DNA from: [Clostridium] asparagiforme DSM 15981
Lineage (GTDB): Bacteria; Bacillota; Clostridia; Lachnospirales; Lachnospiraceae
Direction: 5' to 3'
Assembly (NCBI GenBank): GCA_025149125.1
Contig: CP102272.1
Coordinates: 4,216,001 to 4,280,000 of the forward strand
Length of the DNA stretch: 64,000 bases
In this document: piece after piece, positions 53,041-61,824 of the stretch
Numbering within the stretch: position 1 is the first letter of the stretch
Layout of the letters: each line of letters begins with the position of its first letter
The notes under the pieces: model-generated
The model's database searches: none
Told to the model about the DNA's origin: nothing
Seen by the model: only the letters and a program-made list of their open reading frames with translations
Made by a program: the position numbers and the translations under genes

Positions 53041-55401
53041 TCAGATATCCGTATAGCTGGTTCTGGCTATAATTTCCCGTTGGAGCTCATCCGCCAGCTC
53101 CGTAAAGTAGGCGGTATATCCGGCCACGCGAATGGTCAGCCCCCGGTACTGCTCAGGATTCTCCCTTGCGGCGATCAGATCCTCCCTGCGCACTACGTTG
53201 AACTGAATGTGGGGGATCTCCAGGTCCACAAAGGTTCTGAGGAATGCGGCAAACTGATCGATTCCCGTCTCCGTCCTGAAAAACTCCGGCAGGAATTTCA
53301 TGTTCAGAAGGCCCCCGTTGCTGGTCAGGTTCCGGTCCAGACGGGCTACGGAGTTCAGCACGGCCGTGGGGCCGGAGACGTCTCTCCCGTACGCCGGCGA
53401 CATTCCGCCGTCGGCCAGCGGCGTCCCGGACAGCCTTCCGTCCGGTCCGGCCCCCACGTTCTCCCCCATGGGCACATGGGCCGAAACCGTATACATGCCG
53501 GTGTGGTAGCGTCCGCCCCTGTAATTCGTATAATGGGACAGCCGGTCCTTAAAATATTCCGCCCATTTGGCCCCCAGCCGGTCCACCCACTCCACATCGT
53601 TGCCGTATTTGGGCGCTTTGTTGAGGAGTGTAACGCGCAGGACCTCATCTCCCTCGAAATTGTGCTCCAGGGCCCGCAGCAGTTCCTCCCTGCCGATGCG
53701 CTTCTCGTCAAATACCAGCTTTTTTAAAGCCGCCAGGCTGTCCGCCAGGTTCGCCACCTGGATCATCTGGATGCCGGACAGGTTGTACCGGGCTCCGCCC
53801 GCGGTCACGTCCATTCCCTTCTCCATGCAGTCGCCGATCACCGCGGAGAGGAAGGGCGAGGGCAAAAGCTCCATATGGGCCTTTTCCACCACCTCACAGG
53901 CTTTGACCATCCGGTCCATGTACTCGTCCAGATACCGTTTCAGCACAGCCTCCAGCTTTTCGTAGGTGTCATAGGTGGTCAGATCGCCGTAGTCCAGACC
54001 CAGTTTTGCGCCGGTCAGAAGGCATTTTCCGCCGGTGAGGGTCAGCTCCAGGGCCTTGTTCAGATTGAACATGGCAGCGTCGCTCCATCCCAGGTTGTTC
54101 CCCTGGGTGGTCAGCTCCACGCAGCCCACCACGGCGTAGTCCCTGGCGTCCTTTTCGTCGATTCCCAGTTCCTCCAGAGCCGGTATCACCGCCTTGTCGT
54201 TGAAGAACTGGGGCATCCCGCTGCCCTTTGCCACCACCCGGATGGCCGCCTTCAAAAACTCGTCCCCGGTCCCCGGGTGGAGCCGGACGGAGAGATTGGG
54301 CTGGGGCAGGCCCAGATGCTCCTGGGCTTTCAAAAACAGGAAGGATAAGTCGTTGACAAAATCATTTCCGTTCTCATCCTGGCCGCCGGTGACAATATTG
54401 AAGCCGATGGGAAAGCCCGCGAAGAATTTGGCGCTGTTGGCGTTTCTCAGATAGACGATCTGGTTGAATTTCAGCCACAGGCACTCGATGATCTCCAGCG
54501 CCTTTTCCCGGTCCAACGTCCCGGCCTCAATATCTCTATTATAATACGGCGCCAGGTAACTGTCCATCCGGCCCGGCGAAAAGGACGAGGCGTTGGACTC
54601 CATATGCAGGATGACGAACAGAAACCAGATGGACTGCACGGCCTCGTGAAAGGTTTCCGCCGGCCGCTTTGAAAGGTTCCGGCAGTTTTCCGCCACGGAC
54701 CGCATGCTCTCCTGAAGCTTCGGGTCCTGTTCCTGACCGGCCAGTTTCTCCATCAGATCGTGATAGCGGTCCATGAACGCCATGGCGCCTTCCATCACCA
54801 GCGCGACGCTCCGGTAGAAATCCGTCTCCGGGCCCTGGCCGTCCGCAGTCTTAAGGTGCTCAAGGGCCTCCTCCCGCAGCGCCGCCGGGCCCATTTTCAG
54901 CCATCGGGCGCAGTCCGGGCAGATGTGGCCCTGGGCGTGGTCCTTCTGGTTGATCTTTACCACTTTCGCGATCTGGTCCAGCTCCCCGCCGTATCGCGCC
55001 CGCAGCACGTCCTCCAGGGATTTCCCCGCCCAGTAGGGTTTTATCTCCTCCCGGAAGCAGCGGATATCCTCCTCCCGCACCTGAAAACGGTCCTGAGGGC
55101 GGGTGGGCAGCGTTTCAAACTCCCGGTCCACCCAGGAACTTCCGCTCTCGGGAAATACCACCCCGTAGCGGACTCCCGCCGTCCGGTTGCCCACGATCAG
55201 CTCCTCCGGCTCCACCCGGATCTCCATCTGCTCCAGCGCGGCTTTCAGCGCCAGAGCCCTCTGGATGATCCTGGGTTTCTCTTCATTGGCCTGGTAGGTT
55301 TTTGTGATAATTTTTGCCTGTTCAATGGACGCGTACCGCGGCTCGGACAGCATCCGCTCCTTCAGCCGCCCGATCCGGGCGTTCATCTTTAATTCTTCCA
55401 C
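53041..55401 (-). CDS. Glycyl radical enzyme, PflD/YbiW-like
   Basis: The product is 786 aa. The C-terminal radical motif RVAGYTAYF holds the glycine near residue 762; the active-site cysteine is in VGCVELTTQGNN near residue 426, with a single Cys and neighbouring Glu as in lyase/dehydratase members, not the Cys-Cys of true pyruvate formate-lyase. The name formate acetyltransferase would thus be misleading. Its neighbours (activase, FSA-type aldolase, fructose-type PTS) match the E. coli pflD and ybiW settings. GTG at 55399-55401 has GGGAGG 9 bases upstream; ATG five codons later has no good site. Confidence 0.92.
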   Translation of the reverse strand: MEELKMNARIGRLKERMLSEPRYASIEQAKIITKTYQANEEKPRIIQRALALKAALEQMEIRVEPEELIVGNRTAGVRYGVVFPESGSSWVDREFETLPTRPQDRFQVREEDIRCFREEIKPYWAGKSLEDVLRARYGGELDQIAKVVKINQKDHAQGHICPDCARWLKMGPAALREEALEHLKTADGQGPETDFYRSVALVMEGAMAFMDRYHDLMEKLAGQEQDPKLQESMRSVAENCRNLSKRPAETFHEAVQSIWFLFVILHMESNASSFSPGRMDSYLAPYYNRDIEAGTLDREKALEIIECLWLKFNQIVYLRNANSAKFFAGFPIGFNIVTGGQDENGNDFVNDLSFLFLKAQEHLGLPQPNLSVRLHPGTGDEFLKAAIRVVAKGSGMPQFFNDKAVIPALEELGIDEKDARDYAVVGCVELTTQGNNLGWSDAAMFNLNKALELTLTGGKCLLTGAKLGLDYGDLTTYDTYEKLEAVLKRYLDEYMDRMVKACEVVEKAHMELLPSPFLSAVIGDCMEKGMDVTAGGARYNLSGIQMIQVANLADSLAALKKLVFDEKRIGREELLRALEHNFEGDEVLRVTLLNKAPKYGNDVEWVDRLGAKWAEYFKDRLSHYTNYRGGRYHTGMYTVSAHVPMGENVGAGPDGRLSGTPLADGGMSPAYGRDVSGPTAVLNSVARLDRNLTSNGGLLNMKFLPEFFRTETGIDQFAAFLRTFVDLEIPHIQFNVVRREDLIAARENPEQYRGLTIRVAGYTAYFTELADELQREIIARTSYTDI

Positions 55402-55420
55402 CGGCGCTCACCTCCCACGG

Positions 55421-55747
55421 TCAAGCCGTTTCATTCTTCTCGTTCAACAGTTTTTCAATTTTTCCGATAATGGCGTCGGCCTTCTTGATCGCGTCCCCAA
55501 TCCACACTCTCACAATGGGAATATCCTTAAAACGCTCCTCGCCCAGAATCGACATATCCTTTGTCAGAATAATGGCGTCGGCCGCCGCTACGTCCTCGGC
55601 CGTAATCTCATTTTCCACTCCGATGGACCCCTGGGTCTCCACTTTGATCTGGATTCCATGTTTCTTAGCCGCCTTCTGCAAGGCCTCGGCCGCCATATAG
55701 GTATGGGCAACGCCCGATGGACAAGATGTAATTGCCAGTAATTTCAT
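55421..55747 (-). CDS. PTS fructose-type EIIB component
   Basis: The product is 108 aa. MKLLAITSCPSGVAHTYMAAE holds the phosphorylated Cys9 of fructose-family IIB (CPSGVAHT). It passes phosphate from IIA to the sugar during import through the IIC encoded upstream. The ATG has AAGGAG 10 bases upstream. It lies 20 bp before the glycyl radical enzyme gene. Confidence 0.95.
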   Translation of the reverse strand: MKLLAITSCPSGVAHTYMAAEALQKAAKKHGIQIKVETQGSIGVENEITAEDVAAADAIILTKDMSILGEERFKDIPIVRVWIGDAIKKADAIIGKIEKLLNEKNETA

Positions 55748-55768
55748 AATCTATGTTCTCCTTTCAAT

Positions 55769-56827
55769 CTACTCAAAGCTGATATCGATATCGTCCCCGG
55801 AATCGTCCGCCGCTTTTTCAGCGGCCGGTTTTTTCACCAGGTTCACCAGAATCGCCGTCACCGCGGCTCCCACCAGCACGGAGATGATCCAGCCGATCCG
55901 GTTGCTGATGGCCGGAAGTACGATGAATCCGCCCCATGCAACGGTGCAGGTGGTATTGAGGGTGAAGGCCAGGGCGCTGCCCACGGCGTCGCCGATCATC
56001 AGACAGGGGATGACGCGCAGGGGATCGTTGGCCGCAAAGGGGATGGCTCCCTCCGTGATTCCCACGCAGCCCATGGCCAGCGCGGCCTTTCCGGCTTCCT
56101 TCTCCTCAGAGGTGTACTTCTTTGGGGCCAAAAATGTAGCCAGCGCCATGCCCAGCGGAGGGATACAAACGGCGGCAGCGGAGGGTCCCGCGTAGGTATA
56201 GATTCCCGCGCTGACCGTTCCAACACAGAATGCATAAGAAACCTTGTTCACCGGTCCGCCCATATCAAAGGCCGTCATCAAACCGCAGATCACGCCCAGA
56301 AGAATTTTGTTGCCCTGGGACATTCCGGTCAGCCATGCGGTCAGCGCTTCCATCAGGCCCGCGATGGGGGTTCCGATTACCCAGTACATGATGCCCGCGG
56401 ATACCGTCACGCCCACAACCGGGATAATGATGATGGATTTCAGCGAACTAAGCGATTTCGGCAGTTTGATTTTTTTCAGATAAAAGCATGTCACACCGGC
56501 GATAAAGCCGCCTGCGATGCCGCCTAAAAATCCCGCTCCGATGCTGTTTGCGATGAAACCGGCGGCCATGCCGGGGGCCAGACCAGGACGGTCGGCAATG
56601 GAAAATGCGATAAATCCGGCCAGAATCGGCACCATGAAGCCCATGGCGGCGGCGCCCAGCGCCCACAGGTCAGCCGCAAATCCGGTATCGGGAACCGCGC
56701 CCTCCCCGTTGATGATCACCGCAGCGGCAAACAGCACGCCGCCTGCCACCACGAAGGGGATCATGTGCGACACGCCCTTCATCAAATGTTTCCTTGCATC
56801 CCTTAAAATCCCTAATAATTCATTCAT
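55769..56827 (-). CDS. PTS fructose-type EIIC permease
   Basis: The product is 352 aa with about nine membrane segments. HLMKGVSHMIPFVVAGGVLFA is the hallmark start of fructose IIC proteins, and DMGGPVNKVSYAFC and GITEGAIPFAANDP are the conserved substrate-path loops. It transports and phosphorylates a hexose-like substrate together with IIA and IIB; the true substrate may not be fructose. The ATG has GGAGG 11 bases upstream. Confidence 0.95.
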   Translation of the reverse strand: MNELLGILRDARKHLMKGVSHMIPFVVAGGVLFAAAVIINGEGAVPDTGFAADLWALGAAAMGFMVPILAGFIAFSIADRPGLAPGMAAGFIANSIGAGFLGGIAGGFIAGVTCFYLKKIKLPKSLSSLKSIIIIPVVGVTVSAGIMYWVIGTPIAGLMEALTAWLTGMSQGNKILLGVICGLMTAFDMGGPVNKVSYAFCVGTVSAGIYTYAGPSAAAVCIPPLGMALATFLAPKKYTSEEKEAGKAALAMGCVGITEGAIPFAANDPLRVIPCLMIGDAVGSALAFTLNTTCTVAWGGFIVLPAISNRIGWIISVLVGAAVTAILVNLVKKPAAEKAADDSGDDIDISFE

Positions 56828-56875
56828 ATTCCCTAAACCCTCCTATATTATTTTCGTCTATTGTAATGATACAGG

Positions 56876-57328
56876 CTACTGAACCCCAATCTGGTCCCCG
56901 ATCAATGCCAGAATCTCCTCTGCGCTGGCCGCCGCCGCAATCTGATCCCTGAATTCGTCGTAGATCAGCTTCCGCGAGAGGGCCGCCAGAATTTGTAAAT
57001 GAAGGTCCCCCGCCCCCGTACAGGGCACAGCCAGCTGGAAAATCATGGTGACGTCGTCGTCCTCATCCCAGTGGATGGCCTTTTTGAGGCGGGCAAAGGC
57101 CACGCTGGCCGTCTTTACCGCATCCGTCTTGGCATGGGGCGTCGCCACCGAGAATCCAACTCCCGTGGCGTAGGTTTCCTCCCGTTTGAAAACCTCCGCA
57201 ATATACGTTTCCCTGTCATTGAGTCTCCCGGCCCCGTCAAGCTTCTCCGCCAGCAGGCGGATAACGTCCTCCTTGGACTCCGCCTCCACATCCAGGCAGA
57301 CCAAATCCGTTGTAATGACCTGTTCCAT
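56876..57328 (-). CDS. PTS fructose-type EIIA component
   Basis: The product is 150 aa. GVGFSVATPHAKTDAV contains the phosphorylated His (about residue 66). It receives phosphate from HPr. The ATG has GGGGAG 6 bases upstream; the gene lies 30 bp after the regulator and 48 bp before the permease gene. Confidence 0.94.
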   Translation of the reverse strand: MEQVITTDLVCLDVEAESKEDVIRLLAEKLDGAGRLNDRETYIAEVFKREETYATGVGFSVATPHAKTDAVKTASVAFARLKKAIHWDEDDDVTMIFQLAVPCTGAGDLHLQILAALSRKLIYDEFRDQIAAAASAEEILALIGDQIGVQ

Positions 57329-57357
57329 ATCAATCTCCCCTCTCTGTTGTTGCTAAA

Positions 57358-59391
57358 TTACACACAATTCTCCGATATCACCCGGATCAGTTCCCCCGGA
57401 CTTGTCACGCCCCGCAAAAGCTCCACAATCTTCACTTCGCAGGTCAGGTGATAAAAACCGTTGAAAAATGCCCTGGTGCTCTCGATATCTTTAAAGTTCA
57501 GCGCCAGCATGAAGATCAGACTGACCGGCTCCCCCGCCCAGTCCATACTCTCCTCCAGGCGCACCACGCTGACCGCAGGGCGGTTGACGTACCCGGACAC
57601 TCCGTGGGGAATCGCCACGCCAAATCCCAGAGCCGTGCTCCCCCGGCTCTCTCTGGCCATAACGTCCTCCAGAAACTGTTCCGTCACATACCCTTTCTGC
57701 TCCAGTCCCTCCGCCATAAAGCGCAGCACCTGATCCTTGTCTCTCCCCTGGTAATCCAGAACGATCAGGTCCTCGTCCAGCAGACCGGCCAGGCCGTTCC
57801 GGCAGGTCTCGGCCTTGGTGTAGACTTCGGCGCAGGCCCGGTTTAAAAGCTTTAAATCCCGCTCTCCCAGCACCGGTGAGATGAGCACCGACGGGCAGGG
57901 GGTCTGAATGCCGCTCACCGTGGTGATCACCAGCTGGGGGCGCAGCCTTGCGGCCTCCCTGACCTGCTCCGAGCCGAAGATTCCCAGAATCATCAGCTGG
58001 GGAAGCCGGTCTCTCAGCTTCCTTGCCAGAATCTGGGAGGTTCCCACCCCTCCGTTGCAGATCACCACAGCGCTGATCTTCTTCTCCGACCGGACAATGG
58101 CTCCTCCGATCAGGAGAGAAAGGTAGGAGACCTCATTTTCCGAAAGCTCCTCGCCCGTCACCCTGGGGTAGATCACGCTGCCCGCTGCAAAGCAGGCTGA
58201 GAACACAGCGGGGTAGGTCTTTTTTACATCCTCCAAAAACGGATTCTCCAGCTCGATCCCGTACCGGCACCGCAGCGCGGAGGACCGGTGATACCAGTTC
58301 AGGGTCTGCCTCAAAAGCGTGTCGCCAGTGAAATCCAGGCCGATGACGCCGGAGACGTAGCGGATCAGGTCGTCGGTCAGGAGTTCGGCCTCGGTTTTCG
58401 CGGGCTTGTCGGCGATTCCGGCTCCCCCGGACCCGGCGGCATTTTCCCCTGCCTTGGCTTCGTCTCCCCAGACCTCCGGCGGCTCCCCCGCCTCGGTCTC
58501 CACCTGTCCCTGGTATTCCATGCAGTCTAAAAGCAGCTGCACGTAAGCCCGCTCCTCCTTTGGCAGCTCCAGAGCCTTTGCCAGGAATGCGGCCTGCTTC
58601 GCGGCCCCCTCACAGTTCTCACCCTCGCCGGCCCTGAAGCCCTTCTGGATCACATGGCCGTTCTTTGCCCTGAGACTGGTGACGATCAGATATTCCGTCA
58701 GCGCTTCCAGGGCCCGGTCGGACAGCTTTCTCCCCCAGCTAGCCTCCATTTTCCGGATCAACTCCACGCAGGTCTTTACACGGCAGCCACGATAGCAGGT
58801 CTCCAGCCTGACGAAGGTCTCTGCCTTCATCCGGCAGTCCCCGGTATCCCGTTTCGGCTGATTCCCAGCCCCCTTTTCGTCCGGGCCGGCCATGCGGTTC
58901 ACCCGCACCATGGCCCGCCTGAGCTTGGGCTCCGGTCCCTGGACATAGATACCGGCTCCCGTCTTTTTCACTACCTCCAGACCCATCCGGTTCAGCTGTT
59001 CCTCCGCCCGCTTTAAATCCTGGCAGACCGTATTCTTCGACACCTTCAAGTCCTCGGCAAAGAGCGCCGTGGTGTAACTGTTCCAGTTGTTTAGGAGAAC
59101 CCGGACCATATAGCGGACCCTGGAATCCGGGGAATCCGCCCGGCCGATCTGTCCCGAGAGAAGCCTCGCAAGCTCCTCCTCCCTTCCGGGACAGCAAACC
59201 GCGATTCCCACTCCGGTCTTATTGCTCACGCGGATGTTCTCTTCCCGGCAGAAGTCGTAGACCTCTTTCAAATATGTATTGACGCTGCGCTCCGAGATTC
59301 CCAGCGCACCGGCGATCTTTCCGGCCGTCATGGTCCTATTTTCATGCCGGATCAACAATAACAATATCTTTGCAGCCTTTTCCGACAGCAT
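57358..59391 (-). CDS. PTS-regulated transcriptional activator (MtlR/LicR/BglG family)
   Basis: The product is 677 aa. Domains: N-terminal HTH (MLSEKAAKILLLLIRHENR, GALGISERSVNTYLKEV), a second HTH/Mga-like region (DLKVSKNTVCQDLKRAEEQL), two PRDs (about 180-440), an EIIB-like domain with CNGGVGTSQILARKL (active Cys) and a C-terminal EIIA-like domain with FGVAIPHGVSGYVN (active His). Phosphorylation by the PTS sets its activity, so it senses transport of its own substrate and probably drives this operon. ATG at 59391 with GGGGG 5 bases upstream follows the preceding stop; earlier TTG frames overlap that gene without a ribosome site. Confidence 0.92.
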   Translation of the reverse strand: MLSEKAAKILLLLIRHENRTMTAGKIAGALGISERSVNTYLKEVYDFCREENIRVSNKTGVGIAVCCPGREEELARLLSGQIGRADSPDSRVRYMVRVLLNNWNSYTTALFAEDLKVSKNTVCQDLKRAEEQLNRMGLEVVKKTGAGIYVQGPEPKLRRAMVRVNRMAGPDEKGAGNQPKRDTGDCRMKAETFVRLETCYRGCRVKTCVELIRKMEASWGRKLSDRALEALTEYLIVTSLRAKNGHVIQKGFRAGEGENCEGAAKQAAFLAKALELPKEERAYVQLLLDCMEYQGQVETEAGEPPEVWGDEAKAGENAAGSGGAGIADKPAKTEAELLTDDLIRYVSGVIGLDFTGDTLLRQTLNWYHRSSALRCRYGIELENPFLEDVKKTYPAVFSACFAAGSVIYPRVTGEELSENEVSYLSLLIGGAIVRSEKKISAVVICNGGVGTSQILARKLRDRLPQLMILGIFGSEQVREAARLRPQLVITTVSGIQTPCPSVLISPVLGERDLKLLNRACAEVYTKAETCRNGLAGLLDEDLIVLDYQGRDKDQVLRFMAEGLEQKGYVTEQFLEDVMARESRGSTALGFGVAIPHGVSGYVNRPAVSVVRLEESMDWAGEPVSLIFMLALNFKDIESTRAFFNGFYHLTCEVKIVELLRGVTSPGELIRVISENCV

Positions 59392-59410
59392 ATGATCCCC
59401 CACCGTTCTG

Positions 59411-60226
59411 TCAGCCAATTCCTCCGAATTTCTCAATCAACGCCTGTTCCATCACATCGTAGTCCGGGCGGATTCCCAGATACAGCTCATCCTGGGCAAT
59501 GGCCTGAAGTATCAGCATTTTCGTTCCCCGCACCACCCGGCAGCCTGCCTTCAAGGCCTCTGCCGCAAAGGTGGTGTGTATGGGGTTGAACACCACATCC
59601 AGCACCACAATGCCCGGCGGAAATTCCTCCGCCATTAAAAGCGTCTCGCTGGACTGATTCCCCACCGGGGTGGCGTTGATCAGCACATCCCAGCCGGCGT
59701 TTTTGTCAAATGCCCCAGGCAGACCGCCGAACTGCGCGCCCATCTCCCGGCACAGGGCCTCCGCCTGTTCAGGAAGCACATTGTACACGGTCACCCTGGC
59801 CCCCTCCTTTAAGAGTCCATAGAGAATGGCCCTACCCACTCCCCCGGAGCCAAACAGCGCGACCTTCTTATCCCGCAGCCCGGTCTCCTCCAGCAACCCG
59901 TCGATGGCCCCACGGTAGTCCGTGTTGTACCCGGTCAGCTTTCCCTGGTCATTGACAATGGTATTCACCGCCCCTATGGCGGCCGCCGTCTCGTCAATCT
60001 CGTCCAGATACTCCATGATCTCCGTCTTGTAGGGCATTGTGACGCCCATTCCGCGGATTCCCAGATTTCTCATGGCCTCCACCGCTTCCTTTGCCCCTGT
60101 GGGCTCAAAGGATACATAGACTGCCTCGAGCCCCGCCTTCTGGTAGGCCCTGTTGTGCATCACAACTCCCAGTCCCCCGATCTTCCCCGCGATGGAACCG
60201 CAGAGTATGGGTTTTGATCCCGGCAT
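59411..60226 (-). CDS. Shikimate-dehydrogenase-like NAD(P) oxidoreductase, divergent
   Basis: The product is 271 aa with AroE architecture: GVTMPYKTEIMEYLDEID (catalytic Lys in MPYK), NTDYRGAIDGLLEE (catalytic Asp), Rossmann VALFGSGGVGRAILYGL and NATPVGN. The substrate-binding Ser pair of true AroE (the SxSP motif before HN) is absent: here GKIGGLGVVMHNRAY. So the substrate is probably not shikimate; in this operon it may be a hydroxy acid or sugar-derived compound. ATG at 60226 has GGAGG 7 bases upstream; an ATG two codons earlier is too close. It is placed between the two regulators. Confidence 0.8.
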   Translation of the reverse strand: MPGSKPILCGSIAGKIGGLGVVMHNRAYQKAGLEAVYVSFEPTGAKEAVEAMRNLGIRGMGVTMPYKTEIMEYLDEIDETAAAIGAVNTIVNDQGKLTGYNTDYRGAIDGLLEETGLRDKKVALFGSGGVGRAILYGLLKEGARVTVYNVLPEQAEALCREMGAQFGGLPGAFDKNAGWDVLINATPVGNQSSETLLMAEEFPPGIVVLDVVFNPIHTTFAAEALKAGCRVVRGTKMLILQAIAQDELYLGIRPDYDVMEQALIEKFGGIG

Positions 60227-60238
60227 ATACATCCCTCC

Positions 60239-60997
60239 TTATTCCAGCAATACGCCTGCCTTCTGGGCTTTTTCCCCGATCTCCCGATCCGGTTCCCGGT
60301 CCAGAATCACCGCTTCAAACTGGGTCAGCCTGGCAAATTCATAATTGCCGTCCTTGTGAAACTTCTCCTGCTCCGCCACCAGAAACGCTCTTCTGCACGA
60401 CCGGATCGCGGCGCTCTTCACACTGCCGTCCTCCAGATCGTAAGTGAACGCCCCTCCGGTGTCCACATCCATACCCACGGCCCCGAAGAAGCCCTTGTCA
60501 AAGCGGAATCTTTCAATGAACCGGATCGCGCCCGAACCCCAGAAACCGTCGCCGGTTCTGTTGAGCTCCCCTCCGGTGAAGAACAACTGAATTCCACCCG
60601 AGGCGGCCAGGGGAATCAAGTCCACCATGTTGGTCACCACCTTGACCTCCAGACTGTTTCGCACAATCTCCTTCATCAGCTCTAAGTTGGAGGTGGAAAT
60701 ATCCAGATACACCGTATCCCCTCTGGACAGATGGGCAAACGCCTTTTTGGCGATCATCTGTTTCCCCTCGATATCTTCCGATTTCCGGTCGCTGACATGA
60801 AATTTATGCGGATTGCTGCGAAGCTCCATGGCTCCCCCGTAGGTTCTCTTTAAAAACCCCTGATTCTCCAGAAACGCCAGGTCCTTGCGGATGCAATCCT
60901 CCGTCACGGCAAACCGCTCGCTCAAGTCCTTCACCAGCACCGTTCCATCCTGGTGCAACACCTGAAGAATCACGTCCCTACGCTCCTGTGCAAACAT
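60239..60997 (-). CDS. DeoR family transcriptional repressor
   Basis: The product is 252 aa. N-terminal HTH: RRDVILQVLHQDGTVLVKDL, FAVTEDCIRKDLAFLENQGFLKR-like (residues 6-52), with GGA following, then the DeoR sensor domain with DTVYLDISTSNLELMK, FFTGGELNR and GAVGMDVDTGGAF. Ligands of this family are sugar phosphates. It is the first gene of the operon, so it probably represses the operon until the phosphorylated substrate appears. The ATG has GGAGG 7 bases upstream. Confidence 0.93.
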   Translation of the reverse strand: MFAQERRDVILQVLHQDGTVLVKDLSERFAVTEDCIRKDLAFLENQGFLKRTYGGAMELRSNPHKFHVSDRKSEDIEGKQMIAKKAFAHLSRGDTVYLDISTSNLELMKEIVRNSLEVKVVTNMVDLIPLAASGGIQLFFTGGELNRTGDGFWGSGAIRFIERFRFDKGFFGAVGMDVDTGGAFTYDLEDGSVKSAAIRSCRRAFLVAEQEKFHKDGNYEFARLTQFEAVILDREPDREIGEKAQKAGVLLE

Positions 60998-61241
60998 CCT
61001 TTCACCTCCCTGTTGTCAATCCTGTTCTGTGACTTTACTTTACTATTATTCTTTATCATTGTCAATCGTTTAGAATTGTTTTCATTTGTTTGTTATCCTT
61101 CTTTTTCGGTATGATACTGCAAAAAAGAAGCCGGAGGCCTGGTTGGGGCTGTCCGACTCCTGTTTGCTCATCTTTCGATATTTTAAGTGTTCCATTCACT
61201 TTTATCGTTTTAGGTTCTATATTCAACCAGTTTTTATAACC
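60998..61241. other. Intergenic region upstream of the deoR operon
   Basis: The part next to deoR carries the promoter; the remaining AT-rich 150 bp up to the nitroreductase remnant shows no gene. Confidence 0.5.
61037..61065 (-). promoter_or_regulatory. Promoter of the deoR-PTS-glycyl radical enzyme operon
   Basis: On the minus strand TTGACA (61060-61065) and TAAAGT (61037-61042) are 17 bp apart, about 40 bp before the deoR ATG. Repeated ATTGACAA and GATTGACAA pieces on either side could be DeoR contacts. Confidence 0.8.
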
Positions 61242-61544
61242 TTACCGACCTTCAATATAAGTAACCACTTCGTCCAAAGGATTACGAGTTGTGGCGCTGG
61301 GAGCGTTGATTCCAGCCATCAGTATCGTCTCAATGTCATCGTCATTTACCGTTTCAACCGTAAAAAATTGGGTGGTTGCAATGTCGCTAACCAGTTCTAC
61401 TGCATTGAAACGCTATGTTTGTTCTGTACCAGAGGATTCCTGGCTTAAATTGTCGCTCGTCTTGGAATTGGTTTGGGAACAACCGCAGATCAGGCAAAAC
61501 GCAGATATCGCTGCAACAAGAGGGAGGCACTTTGCTTTCATCAT
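61242..61544 (-). pseudogene. Remnant of a nitroreductase-family lipoprotein gene
   Basis: ATG at 61544 opens a lipoprotein signal MMKAKCLPLVAAISAF with lipobox CGCS and a Ser/Thr/Gln linker, stopped by an in-frame TAG at 61413-61415 after 43 codons. Beyond it the same frame continues for 56 codons with TVETVNDDDIETILMAGINAPSATTRNP; the part DIETILMAGINAPSA is the start of the nitroreductase fold. It then ends within a dozen residues (LDEVVTYIEGR, stop at 61242), so the roughly 140-residue core is missing. A nonsense mutation and a large in-frame deletion are both indicated. Confidence 0.75.
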
Positions 61545-61597
61545 ACACTCGCCGTCCTTTCTAAAAATAATTCAGTTGTTGTCTAAGCTTACCGAAA

Positions 61598-61823
61598 TCA
61601 GTGTTTATATGTCTTCGCCACGACCAGACCAATGGCAAGCACAGCCACCGAAGCGGCGATCCAGATCCAGCCGGTCCGCTCGGATGGAGAGTTTTCGGTA
61701 CCATCCGTGTCAAAGCTGAAATCACCGCTGGGCGTTTGTATTTTGAAGCCGGATGGCTGGTCCGAGAAATTGCCGGGCAGGCAGATTCTTGGAAGCCGAT
61801 TTCCTGCCTGCCCGATTACGGTA
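61598..61823 (-). pseudogene. Possible leftover C-terminal membrane anchor coding segment
   Basis: After the stop of the repeat protein gene, another minus-strand frame stays open to 61598. It ends with a clear membrane helix, GWIWIAASVAVLAIGLVVA, and a short basic tail, preceded by Ser/Asp-rich DFSFDTDGTENSPSE. No start codon with a ribosome site is present, so it may be the detached end of a surface protein rather than a gene. Confidence 0.35.
61774..61814 (-). terminator. Hairpin after the repeat protein gene, terminator-like
   Basis: CGGGCAGGCAG (61774-61784) pairs perfectly with CTGCCTGCCCG (61804-61814), 10 bp after the stop codon. There is no T-run, so it is either a weak terminator or an RNA-stabilising element. 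Confidence 0.55.
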
Positions 61824-61824
61824 C

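Noticed and set aside
53041-55401. Classical pyruvate formate-lyase
   Set aside because: The active site has a single Cys in GCVE, and neighbours are PTS and aldolase genes rather than a formate transporter.
61086-61719. Plus-strand open frames opposite the nitroreductase remnant
   Set aside because: No ribosome sites or family motifs; the minus strand explains the sequence better.
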